Below the pieces are notes generated by a model. The model did no database searches. It was not told the origin of the DNA and saw only the letters and a program-made list of their open reading frames with translations. From the NCBI GenBank assembly GCA_964346725.1, contig CAYFVM010000024.1, forward strand, positions 1 to 38,399: DNA of 38,399 nt. The letters are read 5' to 3'. The position numbers and the translations under genes are program-made. This DNA comes from UBA1715 sp964346725 (GTDB lineage: Bacteria > Bacteroidota > Bacteroidia > Bacteroidales > UBA1715). Positions 24,640 through 34,009 of this stretch are shown in pieces; positions within the stretch are counted from its first letter, which is position 1; each line of letters starts with the position of its first letter.

Positions 24640-24718
24640 CAAAATCCGGTGTTAAAATTCGGATTTTGGGGTGAAATTTCAGAAACATAGTATGGCATTT
24701 TGGTCAAAATTGGCCATA
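24640..24718 (-). terminator. Two hairpins after the thioesterase gene
   Basis: The first has arms 24640-24648 and 24660-24668 (9 bp, 11-base loop). The second is an interrupted palindrome with arms 24691-24702 and 24705-24718 with a two-base bulge. Both lie 34-113 bases beyond the thioesterase stop. Neither has a strong T run, so the terminator reading is tentative. A repeated TTTTGGGGT word occurs beside them, at about 24664 and 24740. Confidence 0.35.
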
Positions 24719-24752
24719 ATGAAAAATAAAACTAGTCTATTTTGGGGTAAAA

Positions 24753-25145
24753 TTACTCTTGCAAGTGCACCATTAATTGCTCTCGCATAGTGTCGTGTAT
24801 ATGCACAGATTTTTGCGTATTGAAATCAAAGTGAACTATCACAACCTTTGAACACGCACAAAGATTTCCATTTTGCCAAAGTTCTTGCATCAAATCAAAG
24901 GAAGAATTCCCCATACGAGTGACCCATGTCTTAATCTCAACATTACTATGGTAGTATATTTGTTGCAAGAAATCTATTTCCATATGTGCCATTATGATAT
25001 TCCATTTGGCAAAATCCATGGTAGGATTTAAGATTCGGAACAATGGCGTACGAGCTTCTTCAAACCAGCAAGGCAACACCGTATTATTGATATGTCCTAT
25101 TGCATCGGTGTCGGAAACGCGAGGAGTTATTGTGTATGAAAACAT
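24753..25145 (-). CDS. Hotdog-fold acyl-CoA thioesterase (4HBT type)
   Basis: A 130-residue protein with the YbgC/FadM-like hotdog fold. The active-site pattern SDTDAIGHINNTVLPCWFEEAR (residues 11-32) has the family's Asp-rich turn and the GHINN helix start. The YHSNVEIKTWVTRMGNSSF strand pattern fits the central sheet. It would cleave acyl-CoA thioesters in the cytoplasm; chain-length preference cannot be read. It starts 4 bases after the stop of the upstream lipoprotein gene, so the two form an operon. The acyl-CoA ligase gene follows on the same strand. Confidence 0.88.
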   Translation of the reverse strand: MFSYTITPRVSDTDAIGHINNTVLPCWFEEARTPLFRILNPTMDFAKWNIIMAHMEIDFLQQIYYHSNVEIKTWVTRMGNSSFDLMQELWQNGNLCACSKVVIVHFDFNTQKSVHIHDTMREQLMVHLQE

Positions 25146-25149
25146 GTGA

Positions 25150-26799
25150 CTATGGTATAATCAATTCTACCAACTTGCTTATATTATACAAACTATTTTG
25201 CGTTGTATCTTGAAACTCTATTTCAATAGAACCACTATACGAATCGGTTATGCTCATTTGTGCCGACTTAACTATCTTAGAATACGATTCTGCCAATGGT
25301 AATACATTCATTTTAGACAAATAATCTTTCATGGTCTGAGGATAACTTTCTACATCAAAGTTCATGTAATGGTATGAGGTATAATCAGTAGCTTTTTTTC
25401 CTAATAGTTCTATTTTTTCGCCGTGATTTAAAACGAGGTGAGGTAAAGATTCGTGAGCAATAGAATCAACATAGCTTTTGTCGGTTGATATAAGTAATGT
25501 ATTGTCTTTACATATAATATATGCAGGAAATCCCATAATTTTTGATAAGCAATAAACTCCTGAATCAATTTTTTCACAAACACCCGTAGAAAGGTGATTG
25601 AGAACCATCGATGGCAATTTTGAATCTTTTAAGCCTAAGGCTATAACCATGTGAGGAAACGTTGTTTTTTGCTCTTTTTGCAAATGGTTCCATATATACA
25701 TACTACCCTTATAATCAAACTCTTGTACAAACTCAAACGTCTTAATTTTCTCTAACGAAACATCATAAAGAGAAAAGACACAATTTCCATCAAAAGAATT
25801 AGCTATATCAGCCATAGAGATACTAAGTTTTTGCAATTCTTTCACCGAATAATCATAGCGCTCGGTTCCTTCAAATATCTTTATAATATTTTGAGGTTCT
25901 ATAGCATACGTCATAAACCACAACGTATTTTGAGGTAACCATTTACGAATTGTAGGATCAAAAGAAGGCTTCATAAAATTATTTTTACGCCAATATCTCT
26001 TAAATGCTCTACTCGGCGTAAAATGTATCGTCATTTTAGCCATAGAATCAAAGGATGCATGCAAATGCAAGTAGTTTCCTTTCTGAGCTGATTCCGGCAT
26101 AAAATTCAACGATGGCATCTTTTTGTACCACATATTATAATATTCAAGCATTTCACTTGTAGTCACCCACACTCCATACTCATAATTGTGATTATAGAAA
26201 TCCATGAAATCCGAATTCTTTGCCAATGTTTTACGGGAATGTGAGAAAATCTTATTCACATTTTCTAGAATTCCCTTGGTATGAATAGTTGAGGCACCAA
26301 AAACAACCACTTCATTATTATATGCTATCCACGAAAAACGGTCGTTTTTATTTATGTAGCAAACACAATTTTTGGTTCCGGGTAATATCTCATAATTACT
26401 TGATTTGACTTTTCTTAGATACTGAGAAAATGCCGTTGAATCGTCCAAAATGAAGGACGTGCATCTGTACGCATTTTTAAATTCTTTTGAATAAATCATA
26501 TATGCCATCAAATCAGACTCTTTACTTATTCCGGTATTGAGAGAATCTTGAAACAATGCAGCCATTGCCATATCAAACGTTTCATTATACAAACCGTATT
26601 GTCTAAAACCTTTGAGGACCCTAATTGAAGTACTTTTCCCTATTTCTTTTGTTTTTTCAATCAAGTCTTTATTATTGACTCGAATCACCGAAACTGTTCC
26701 TTCTGGTATATATTCAACTTGACGAGGAGTTTTTGTACATGATGTAAAAACAAACAATACTAAAAAACTAGTCAACGTAATGATACTACGTATTTTCAT
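25150..26799 (-). CDS. Lipoprotein of unknown function
   Basis: The 549-residue product begins with a lipoprotein signal (MKIRSIITLTSFLVLFVFTSC; lipobox FTSC with Cys at 21). The mature protein opens with VEYIPEGTVSVIRVNNKDL, a pattern seen in the DUF4836/DUF3352-like group of Bacteroidota lipoproteins, in which a repeated module starts with a phrase of the form P..a..V..vn...L. I give this only as a resemblance. There are no membrane helices after the signal and no enzyme motif that I recognise. It is the first gene of an operon with the thioesterase, and its promoter box is at 26822-26829. Confidence 0.75.
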   Translation of the reverse strand: MKIRSIITLTSFLVLFVFTSCTKTPRQVEYIPEGTVSVIRVNNKDLIEKTKEIGKSTSIRVLKGFRQYGLYNETFDMAMAALFQDSLNTGISKESDLMAYMIYSKEFKNAYRCTSFILDDSTAFSQYLRKVKSSNYEILPGTKNCVCYINKNDRFSWIAYNNEVVVFGASTIHTKGILENVNKIFSHSRKTLAKNSDFMDFYNHNYEYGVWVTTSEMLEYYNMWYKKMPSLNFMPESAQKGNYLHLHASFDSMAKMTIHFTPSRAFKRYWRKNNFMKPSFDPTIRKWLPQNTLWFMTYAIEPQNIIKIFEGTERYDYSVKELQKLSISMADIANSFDGNCVFSLYDVSLEKIKTFEFVQEFDYKGSMYIWNHLQKEQKTTFPHMVIALGLKDSKLPSMVLNHLSTGVCEKIDSGVYCLSKIMGFPAYIICKDNTLLISTDKSYVDSIAHESLPHLVLNHGEKIELLGKKATDYTSYHYMNFDVESYPQTMKDYLSKMNVLPLAESYSKIVKSAQMSITDSYSGSIEIEFQDTTQNSLYNISKLVELIIP

Positions 26800-26821
26800 A
26801 ATTTATACAGACTTATTTTAA

Positions 26822-26829
26822 CAAATATA
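26822..26829 (-). promoter_or_regulatory. -7 box of the lipoprotein-thioesterase operon
   Basis: The minus strand reads TATATTTG, an exact TAnnTTTG match, 22 bases upstream of the lipoprotein ATG. A possible TTG -33 element lies 22 bases further upstream. Confidence 0.6.
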
Positions 26830-26949
26830 AAAAAATCATTTAAAAAAAGCACAATGAATTTCAACAAATAAGCACATCAAAATATTTTACAAATCAATAA
26901 ATGCAAGAAACTACTTCTCCTTTGAAAATAAAATTTGTTCTATGTAAAA

Positions 26950-26957
26950 TACTTTTG
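26950..26957 (+). promoter_or_regulatory. -7 box of porW
   Basis: TACTTTTG matches the Bacteroidetes -7 consensus. It predicts a leader of about 70 bases before the TTG start at 27034. It is divergent from the lipoprotein promoter, 120 bases away. Confidence 0.5.
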
Positions 26958-27033
26958 TTATTTTGCAGTTATGGTTTTGGATTTTTGTTGAAGCACATAA
27001 AGTTCTGTACCATACTATTTTAATACGATAGCA

Positions 27034-29736
27034 TTGAAAAAACATCTCTATAGCTCGCTCATACTTATTGGTATTATTGCCCTCACGGGTTGTTCTACAA
27101 AGAAAAACACTTTCCGTACCAGAGCATACCATAATGTAACATCACGCTACAATATTTATTTCAATGGTCGCGAAGCCTACAAAAATGGAGTAAAAACACT
27201 CGAACATAATTTCAAAGAACCGTTTAACGACATTTTACCGGTGTTTTATTACAAAGAGAAAGATTTTCTTTCGAGCATTTCGTCCGATATGGACAAAGCG
27301 GCTGAGAAATCGGCAAAAGTCATAAAAGAACATTCTATTACTGCAAAACCTGAGTCTAAAAGACCGGTATCAAATCCTCGACAAAAAGCATTCTATTCTC
27401 AACGCGAATACAACAAATGGGTTGACGACTCATACTTGCTCATGGGAAAAGCTTTTTTCTACAAAGGCAATTATTTTGATGCACAAAAGAATTTTCAGTT
27501 TTTGCTGAACGAATACAAAGGACAACCTATTTGCTACGAAACAAAATTGTGGTTTGCACGCAACAAAGTTGAAATGGGACAATACGCTGAAGCCAGCGAA
27601 ATTCTTGACAAATTGATAGAAGACGAGGAATATTGTCCCGAAAAAATTCGAAAAGCATGCTATCCCATATACGCCGATATTTACATTCAACAAAAACTAT
27701 ACGAAGAAGCCATTCATTATTTGACCGTTGCCTGCGACAATACACGAAAAAAGAAAACACGCATTCGTTACAAATATATTATAGCCCAACTGTATCAAGA
27801 GATTGGCGACAATATGAACGCATTGAAATACTTTGACGAAGTAATTTCAATGAACCCGAAATATGATATTGCGTTCAACGCAAAAATCAATAAAGCTACG
27901 GTATTTGACGGAACTTCGTCGAGCAAAGAAGTGCTCAATTCATTGAACAAACTGCTCAAAGACGAGAAAAACAAAGAATATCAAGATCAAATTTATTTTG
28001 CACTTGCCAACGTGCACTATACCGAAGGCAACGAAGATGACGCTATTGAATGTTACGAAAAATCAATTGCTACGAGTTCTTCAAACACGCAACAAAAAGC
28101 AATCTCTTACCTTTCTATTGGCGAAATTTACTACGGATATCGCAAATACATACAAGCACAACCGTACCTTGACAGTTGCATGAAATTTCTTCCAGAAAAT
28201 TATCGCAACTACCACGAAATCAAGATAAAATCGGAGAATCTTAATGTTTTAGCCGAAAACGTGCATAGCGTGGAATACGAAGATAGCGTGCAACGCGTAG
28301 CAAACATGAGCCCTCACGAACGAAATCTCTACATTGATAAAATTATTGATAAAATTCGTCAAGAGGAAGAATTGAAACGGCAACAAGAAGAGATTGCCAA
28401 CATGAATAGCGACCTGTATAATCAGGAATTTGGGTTGAACAACCAGAAAGTTTCGGGCAAATGGTATTTTTATAACGAAAGTGTAGCAAAATTCGGAAAA
28501 GCCGAATTCTCGAAACGTTGGGGCAATCGCCCATTAGAAGACAACTGGCGAAGAGCTAATAAACACTCTGCAGCCATGTTTGCCGAAACTTCGAATGAAG
28601 AAGAAAACGGAACAGAAGCTGGTGAAGGAGAAGAAAAGAAGAAACTCGTGACCGACAACAAATCGCGCGAATTCTATCTGCAAAATTTACCATTGAACGA
28701 CTCGCTCAAAAGGATTTCCAATACGAATATAGAAAATAATATGTTCTACACCGGTATGACATATATGAACTTGATTCACGACAATCCGTATGCAATAAAA
28801 GCTCTTGACGATTTCTTGAATCGTTTCCCCAATAGCGAATACAAACCTATGGCGCTCTACTACTTGTATGGGCTCTACACCGGTGCAAATAATTCGTCGA
28901 AAGCTGAAGAAGCAAAAAGAGAATGTATTGCAAATTACCCCGAAAGCAATTACGCCAAAGCACTCTCCGACCCTGATTTCCAAAAGAACCTGAAGGCACG
29001 CAACAAGGAGTTGGAAAAAGAATATGCCGATTGCTACAAATCGTATATGCGCAACGATTTCACCATTATCAACCAACGATGCAGAACGATCATTGCGCAA
29101 AATGCCGATTCGTATTTGGTACCTAAATTCAAACTACTCTTTGCTATGAGCTATGGCAAGCAAAACGGCACCGATGCTTTGAAGAGGAACTTGGAAGCAT
29201 ACGCTAAAGAATACCCAAAAACTGAAGAAGGACTCTACGCAAAACGAATTGTAGACTATCTCAATACAAACCAAAGCAATGCAACGTTTGAGTCTGCTAT
29301 CATTGCCCAAAGCAACGCTATTACAAACGAAAATTCGACTGCTGCACCTGTTGAAGAAGAAAAAGAATTATACGTGTTCGAGGAAAATGTGCCACACTAT
29401 TTTGTTATCAGTGGTAAACAAGAATTTATTGATTTCAATCGACTCAAATTCAACTTCATAAACTACAACCTTGACTACTTCACCAACTTCAATTTTGAAG
29501 TAGAAATAAAAGAATTGAACTCAAAATATGCGATGCTACTCATCAAGACTCTCAACACCAGCAAACAGGCCATGAGTTACCTTGAATTGATTGAATTCAA
29601 CCCTGAAATTTATGACGGTATAGACAAAATCTTTACCTCGAAATTCATTATTTCTCAAAAGAATTTAGATGCCCTCATTCAAGACAAAGACATTGAGAAG
29701 TATCAAAAATTCTTTGAAGAATACTACGGCGAATAG
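27034..29736 (+). CDS. porW: Type IX secretion lipoprotein PorW/SprE (TPR protein)
   Basis: This 900-residue protein has a lipoprotein signal (MKKHLYSSLI, lipobox LTGC, Cys at 20) directly followed by STKKNTFRTRAYHNVTSRYN and YFNGREAYKNG. That opening is characteristic of PorW of Porphyromonas and SprE of Flavobacterium, periplasmic lipoproteins needed for type IX secretion. TPR-like helical repeats fill residues 130-400 (for example YLLMGKAFFYKGNYFDAQKNF) and return near 590-700. A low-complexity KRQQEEI stretch lies near 450. The start is TTG, since a stop codon lies 12 codons upstream with no ATG between. The porX gene follows 123 bases downstream, also with its own promoter. Confidence 0.88.
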   Translation: MKKHLYSSLILIGIIALTGCSTKKNTFRTRAYHNVTSRYNIYFNGREAYKNGVKTLEHNFKEPFNDILPVFYYKEKDFLSSISSDMDKAAEKSAKVIKEHSITAKPESKRPVSNPRQKAFYSQREYNKWVDDSYLLMGKAFFYKGNYFDAQKNFQFLLNEYKGQPICYETKLWFARNKVEMGQYAEASEILDKLIEDEEYCPEKIRKACYPIYADIYIQQKLYEEAIHYLTVACDNTRKKKTRIRYKYIIAQLYQEIGDNMNALKYFDEVISMNPKYDIAFNAKINKATVFDGTSSSKEVLNSLNKLLKDEKNKEYQDQIYFALANVHYTEGNEDDAIECYEKSIATSSSNTQQKAISYLSIGEIYYGYRKYIQAQPYLDSCMKFLPENYRNYHEIKIKSENLNVLAENVHSVEYEDSVQRVANMSPHERNLYIDKIIDKIRQEEELKRQQEEIANMNSDLYNQEFGLNNQKVSGKWYFYNESVAKFGKAEFSKRWGNRPLEDNWRRANKHSAAMFAETSNEEENGTEAGEGEEKKKLVTDNKSREFYLQNLPLNDSLKRISNTNIENNMFYTGMTYMNLIHDNPYAIKALDDFLNRFPNSEYKPMALYYLYGLYTGANNSSKAEEAKRECIANYPESNYAKALSDPDFQKNLKARNKELEKEYADCYKSYMRNDFTIINQRCRTIIAQNADSYLVPKFKLLFAMSYGKQNGTDALKRNLEAYAKEYPKTEEGLYAKRIVDYLNTNQSNATFESAIIAQSNAITNENSTAAPVEEEKELYVFEENVPHYFVISGKQEFIDFNRLKFNFINYNLDYFTNFNFEVEIKELNSKYAMLLIKTLNTSKQAMSYLELIEFNPEIYDGIDKIFTSKFIISQKNLDALIQDKDIEKYQKFFEEYYGE

Positions 29737-29827
29737 CCTAGAATAAAACTTCCGAGACAAAACGAAACATTTTTCACGTGTAGCATATTACTTGCTACTT
29801 GTTTCCCGTTATCATAATAAAATTAGC

Positions 29828-29835
29828 TACATTTG
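29828..29835 (+). promoter_or_regulatory. -7 box of porX
   Basis: TACATTTG is an exact match to TAnnTTTG, 24 bases before the porX ATG. It suggests that porX can be transcribed separately from porW. Confidence 0.6.
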
Positions 29836-29859
29836 TAAGCAACGTTATTTTTAAAACAC

Positions 29860-31413
29860 ATGCGACAAACAACAATTCTCTGGGCTGATGATGAAATTGA
29901 GTTACTCAAGCCCCATATTATGTTTCTTGAAGCCAAAGGGTATCAGGTTATTCCCGTAAACAACGGAAACGATGCCATACTAGAGGTAGAAAAACAAAAA
30001 ATTGACATTCTGTTCCTTGACGAACAAATGCCCGGTTTGAGTGGCATAGAAGTGCTTGAAGCAATAAAAGCAAAACATCCTGAACTTCCGGTAATTATGA
30101 TTACCAAAAGTGAGGAAGAAAATATTATGGACAAGGCCATTGGTAGTAGAATCAATGACTATTTGATAAAACCTATCAATCCGAATCAAATTATTTTAGC
30201 TCTCAAAAAAAATCTTGAGAAAAACGATTTGCTCACACAAAATACGACAAGTAAATACCAACGAAATTTTTCTCAACTCGGTATGGAAATTGCCCAAGCG
30301 AACTCATGGAATGACTGGGTTGACGTATATCGGCATCTTGTATATTGGGAAATGCAGCTTATACAGTCTAAAGACCACAGCATGAATGATTTATTGCTGT
30401 TGCAAGAAAATGACGCTAATGTAAATTTTGCCAAATTTATCAAGAAAAACTACCTGAGTTGGTTCAAAAGCGACAACACAGAAAGACCTACGATGTCGCC
30501 AAATATCATCAAAGAACGAGTGTTTCCCGAAATACAAAAAGACTCACAAACGCTTTTGCTCGTGATAGACAATTTGCGCTATGACCATTGGATTGCACTC
30601 CGCCCACTTTTGAGCGAATATTTTTCAGTTGAAGACGATTCTCTCTATTACAGCATTTTACCTACAACTACGCAATATGCCCGTAATGCTCTCTTTTCGG
30701 GACTTATGCCTGCCGATTTGGAGAAAATGTATCCCGAACTTTGGGTTGACGATGAAGATGACGAGATGAAAAATCTTCATGAAGAAGAAATGCTCATCAC
30801 ACAACTCAAACGTCTTGGTTACAGCGATAAAATCTATTTCGAGAAAATCACCTCTATCAATTCCAGTAAAAAGATAAGCGACCGCGTGTATAAAATTTCT
30901 CAATGCCATTTTTCGGTATTGGTACACAATTTTATTGACATTCTTTCGCATGCTCGCACCGAAATGAATATGATTAAAGAATTGGCAAACGACGAAGCTG
31001 CATATCGTTCACTTACGGTTTCATGGTTTAGCCACTCATCACTGTTTGAATTATTGCAAGAATTGGCGAAAAAGAAAATCAACGTTATAATCACCACCGA
31101 CCATGGTTCGGTGAACATTCAAAACCCCATAAAAGTGTTGGGCGACAAGAACGTAACAACCAATCTGCGCTATAAGCAAGGAAAAGCTTTGCAATACAAT
31201 CCTAAAGAAGTGTTTGAAATTACGAAGCCAATTGAAGCTCGTCTGCCACAATCCCATTTGAGTTCATCGTACATTTTTGCTACCGGTCAGGACTTCTTTG
31301 CATATCCAAACAATTTCAACTACTACGCAAAATACTATAAAGACACTTTCCAACACGGTGGTATTTCGCTTGAAGAAGTTGTTATTCCTTATGTAAAACT
31401 AAAAGCATTATAA
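29860..31413 (+). CDS. porX: PorX, response regulator with PglZ-type phosphatase domain
   Basis: PorX is the response regulator that, with its sensor kinase PorY, controls type IX secretion genes in Porphyromonas. The 517-residue protein has an N-terminal receiver domain: acidic pair at D10-D11, phosphoacceptor D54 in LFLDEQMPG, and the conserved Lys in LIKPINP near residue 104. A helical linker follows. From about residue 228 there is an alkaline-phosphatase-like PglZ domain with LLLVIDNLRYDHW (metal-binding Asp), PTTTQYARNALFSG (nucleophile-type Thr near 271) and TTDHGSV. No DNA-binding domain is present, as in known PorX proteins. It is next to porW and upstream of an efflux operon. Confidence 0.95.
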   Translation: MRQTTILWADDEIELLKPHIMFLEAKGYQVIPVNNGNDAILEVEKQKIDILFLDEQMPGLSGIEVLEAIKAKHPELPVIMITKSEEENIMDKAIGSRINDYLIKPINPNQIILALKKNLEKNDLLTQNTTSKYQRNFSQLGMEIAQANSWNDWVDVYRHLVYWEMQLIQSKDHSMNDLLLLQENDANVNFAKFIKKNYLSWFKSDNTERPTMSPNIIKERVFPEIQKDSQTLLLVIDNLRYDHWIALRPLLSEYFSVEDDSLYYSILPTTTQYARNALFSGLMPADLEKMYPELWVDDEDDEMKNLHEEEMLITQLKRLGYSDKIYFEKITSINSSKKISDRVYKISQCHFSVLVHNFIDILSHARTEMNMIKELANDEAAYRSLTVSWFSHSSLFELLQELAKKKINVIITTDHGSVNIQNPIKVLGDKNVTTNLRYKQGKALQYNPKEVFEITKPIEARLPQSHLSSSYIFATGQDFFAYPNNFNYYAKYYKDTFQHGGISLEEVVIPYVKLKAL

Positions 31414-31475
31414 TCAAATAGATAAAATGCGCAAGTGTATAGACAGACTAGTGTACAAACAAAGAAAATAAATCC

Positions 31476-31483
31476 TATTTTTG
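31476..31483 (+). promoter_or_regulatory. -7 box of the efflux operon
   Basis: TATTTTTG matches TAnnTTTG and lies 13 bases before the TolC-family ATG, so the leader would be very short. Confidence 0.5.
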
Positions 31484-31496
31484 AAAAAAATGAGAC

Positions 31497-32765
31497 ATGA
31501 ATAATCTCCGCTCTATAGGCATTTTCTTAATAGCTACTACTACATCTCTTACAGCTATCTCGCAGGAAGACTCATCATCACGTTGGGATTTAGATCGTTG
31601 CATTTCTCATGCTTTGGAAAACAACATCAATATCTCGCAATCGCAATTAGAACAAAAAGTATCGGCATTAGAATACACGCAATCAAAATTTGAACGCTTG
31701 CCATCGGTGAATGGGTCGGCTTCGCAATCGCTCCTTGATCCGACAACGACAAGTGTTGGTATCAATGCAAATCTGAATATATTTAATGGTTTTTCCACCG
31801 AGTACAATATCAAAAGACAACGCCTTTCGTTAGAAAAACAAGCAACGAAAACAGAGTCGGTGAAATATGAAATTACCACTGCCGTAATTGAAGCATACTT
31901 GCAGTTGCTGTTCTACAAAGAAAATATTGATGTTGCCGAAAAAATACTTGAATCAAGCAAGGCACAACTCACTCTATCGCAAGCAAAATATAAAGTAGGA
32001 AGCATTTCGGCTAAAGACGCCAGCGACATTGAGGCGCAATATGCGAGTAATGAATATTCTCTCATTAAGGCTCGTAACGCCTATGCTCAGCAACTTTTGA
32101 CTCTGAAACAACTATTGGAGCTCAACCCCGAAACTACGTTTGATATTGCCATTCCCAACATTGAAACAGCAACATATCCGATTCCATCGGCAAAAGAAGT
32201 GTACCAAACTGCCTACACGCTACTCCCCGACATTAAGAACATTGAACTGCAACAAGCTATTGACAGCGTTTCTATAAAACTTGCAAAATCGGCATACTAC
32301 CCATCCCTCTCTTTATCGGCAGGAGTAGGTGCAAGTGCCAACTACTTCGACAATCAGTCGGAATTGGAAGGAAACAATTCTCTACGACTTTCGCTTTCCG
32401 TTCCTATTTTCAATAATTTGCAAACCAAAACGAACGTAGAAACGGCGCGTATCAATTCGGAATACAATATGCTAGCACTTGAATCGGCAAAGAAAAATTT
32501 ATACAAAGAAATAGAATCAACATGCCAAAGCGCGCAAGCATACCAAACGGAATTGATAGCATTGGAGAAATCGGAGAAAGCTGCGGCTGTTTCATACGAA
32601 GTGGCCCAAAAACAATTCAATGTTGGCGCTACAGACGCAACTTCGCTCCTTTTGGCAGAGACTAATTACATTCAAGCAAATCTTTCAAAATTACAAGCAA
32701 AATATATGGCTGTTTCATACCACCTTTTGCTTGAACAATATCAAGGAAAACCTATAGCACTATGA
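31497..32765 (+). CDS. TolC-family outer-membrane efflux protein
   Basis: A 422-residue outer-membrane channel protein with a cleavable signal (cleavage near TAISQ, residue 22). It shows the duplicated TolC pattern: the first half contains AYLQLLFYKENIDVAEKILESSKAQLTLSQAKYKVGSIS and the second half AYQTELIALEKSEKAAAVSYEVAQKQFNVGATD, each the long coiled helix of a TolC repeat. It forms the trimeric exit duct for the MacA/MacB-type pump encoded next to it. Its stop overlaps the adaptor start as ATGA. It begins the operon 83 bases after porX. Confidence 0.92.
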   Translation: MNNLRSIGIFLIATTTSLTAISQEDSSSRWDLDRCISHALENNINISQSQLEQKVSALEYTQSKFERLPSVNGSASQSLLDPTTTSVGINANLNIFNGFSTEYNIKRQRLSLEKQATKTESVKYEITTAVIEAYLQLLFYKENIDVAEKILESSKAQLTLSQAKYKVGSISAKDASDIEAQYASNEYSLIKARNAYAQQLLTLKQLLELNPETTFDIAIPNIETATYPIPSAKEVYQTAYTLLPDIKNIELQQAIDSVSIKLAKSAYYPSLSLSAGVGASANYFDNQSELEGNNSLRLSLSVPIFNNLQTKTNVETARINSEYNMLALESAKKNLYKEIESTCQSAQAYQTELIALEKSEKAAAVSYEVAQKQFNVGATDATSLLLAETNYIQANLSKLQAKYMAVSYHLLLEQYQGKPIAL

Positions 32766-33991
32766 AAGCTAAAAAAATAATCATTATCGTTCTTACACTC
32801 ATTGCAATAGCAGCCTATTTCTTGTTTTTTACAAGCGACAAAAACAATACTGTTGTAGTAAGCACATCACCAGCAAAAATTGGATCCATATCCAAAGTTG
32901 TAACTGCAACGGGAACCATAGAGCCAACGCAACAAGTAGAAGTGGGAACTCAAGTTTCGGGCGAAGTCAAAAAAATATATGTTGACTATAACAGCCAAGT
33001 AAAACAAGGACAAATTATTGCCGAAATTGACAAAACGAATTTGCGTGCAACCGTTGCTGAAGCACAAACAAGTTACGAACGTGCGCTGAATGAGTTAGAC
33101 TATATAAAGAAAAACTACGAGCGCCAAAAAACATTGTACAACGACAAATTGATAAGTGATGCCGATTTTGAAGAAATTTCATACAAATACAACAATGCAA
33201 AAAGTTCACTGACGCAAGCAAAAGCAAGCCTTGACAAGGCAAAAACAAACCTCAGTTATGCCGATATCTATTCACCGGTTGATGGAGTTGTTTTGTCAAA
33301 AAGCATAGAAGAAGGACAAACAGTAGCAGCAAGTTTCAACACTCCTACGCTCTTCACCATTGCGCAAGATTTAACCAAAATGCAAGTTGAAGCTGACATT
33401 GACGAAGCTGATATTGGTCAAATAAAAGAAGGCCAGCGAGTTACATTTACCGTAGATGCATTTCAAGAAGATGTTTTCAACGGCAAAGTTACCCAAGTAA
33501 GACTTGACCCAACGGTAACCTCAAACGTGGTGACATACACGGTAATCATTGAAGCCGACAACTCTAAACTCAAGCTAATGCCCGGTCTTACTGCTACCGT
33601 AACTATTTATACGCTCGAAATAGCTGATGCACTTACCATTCCCGAAGGTGCTTTGAATTATGAAATTTCACCTGATTTGTTGCGGAAATATGCCGAACAA
33701 AACGAACAAGCGCTCACGCAAGATATTCCAACGAGAAAACCTGATAGCGTGCGTCCACAAAAAAGAGACCGTCAAGAAAAACAAGGTGACTTTGTGTGGG
33801 TACTTTCCAACAAAAAACTTGAACGCCGCCCTGTTACAAAAGGTGCAAACGACGAAATTAATTACCAAATTCTTTCCGGTTTGAGCGAAAACGATTCTGT
33901 CGTAACCAATATGAAAACCGTTACGAAAAAAGAAGAAGCAAACACACAAAGCCCATTTATGCAAGGCCCTCCGGGAGGTAAAAGGAGATAA
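32762..33991 (+). CDS. MacA/HlyD-type periplasmic adaptor subunit
   Basis: The 409-residue membrane fusion protein has one N-terminal anchor helix (residues 5-24) and then a split lipoyl domain (PTQQVEVGTQVSGEVKKIYV and SPVDGVVLSKSIEEGQTV) around an alpha-helical hairpin (about 88-160). A beta-barrel and a membrane-proximal domain follow. A Gln/Gly/Pro-rich tail ends it. It connects the inner-membrane ABC transporter to the TolC-like channel. It overlaps the TolC-family gene by 4 bases and is 18 bases upstream of the ATPase gene. Confidence 0.93.
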   Translation: MKAKKIIIIVLTLIAIAAYFLFFTSDKNNTVVVSTSPAKIGSISKVVTATGTIEPTQQVEVGTQVSGEVKKIYVDYNSQVKQGQIIAEIDKTNLRATVAEAQTSYERALNELDYIKKNYERQKTLYNDKLISDADFEEISYKYNNAKSSLTQAKASLDKAKTNLSYADIYSPVDGVVLSKSIEEGQTVAASFNTPTLFTIAQDLTKMQVEADIDEADIGQIKEGQRVTFTVDAFQEDVFNGKVTQVRLDPTVTSNVVTYTVIIEADNSKLKLMPGLTATVTIYTLEIADALTIPEGALNYEISPDLLRKYAEQNEQALTQDIPTRKPDSVRPQKRDRQEKQGDFVWVLSNKKLERRPVTKGANDEINYQILSGLSENDSVVTNMKTVTKKEEANTQSPFMQGPPGGKRR

Positions 33992-34002
33992 CATAGTAGA
34001 CG
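33989..34002 (+). repeat. TAACAnAGTAGACG repeat, copy 1
   Basis: This 14-base word begins at the stop codon of the adaptor gene. A copy with one mismatch begins at the stop codon of the permease gene (35971-35984). Both therefore sit at the same place relative to a gene end in one operon. Confidence 0.5.
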
Positions 34003-34009
34003 CAAGACG

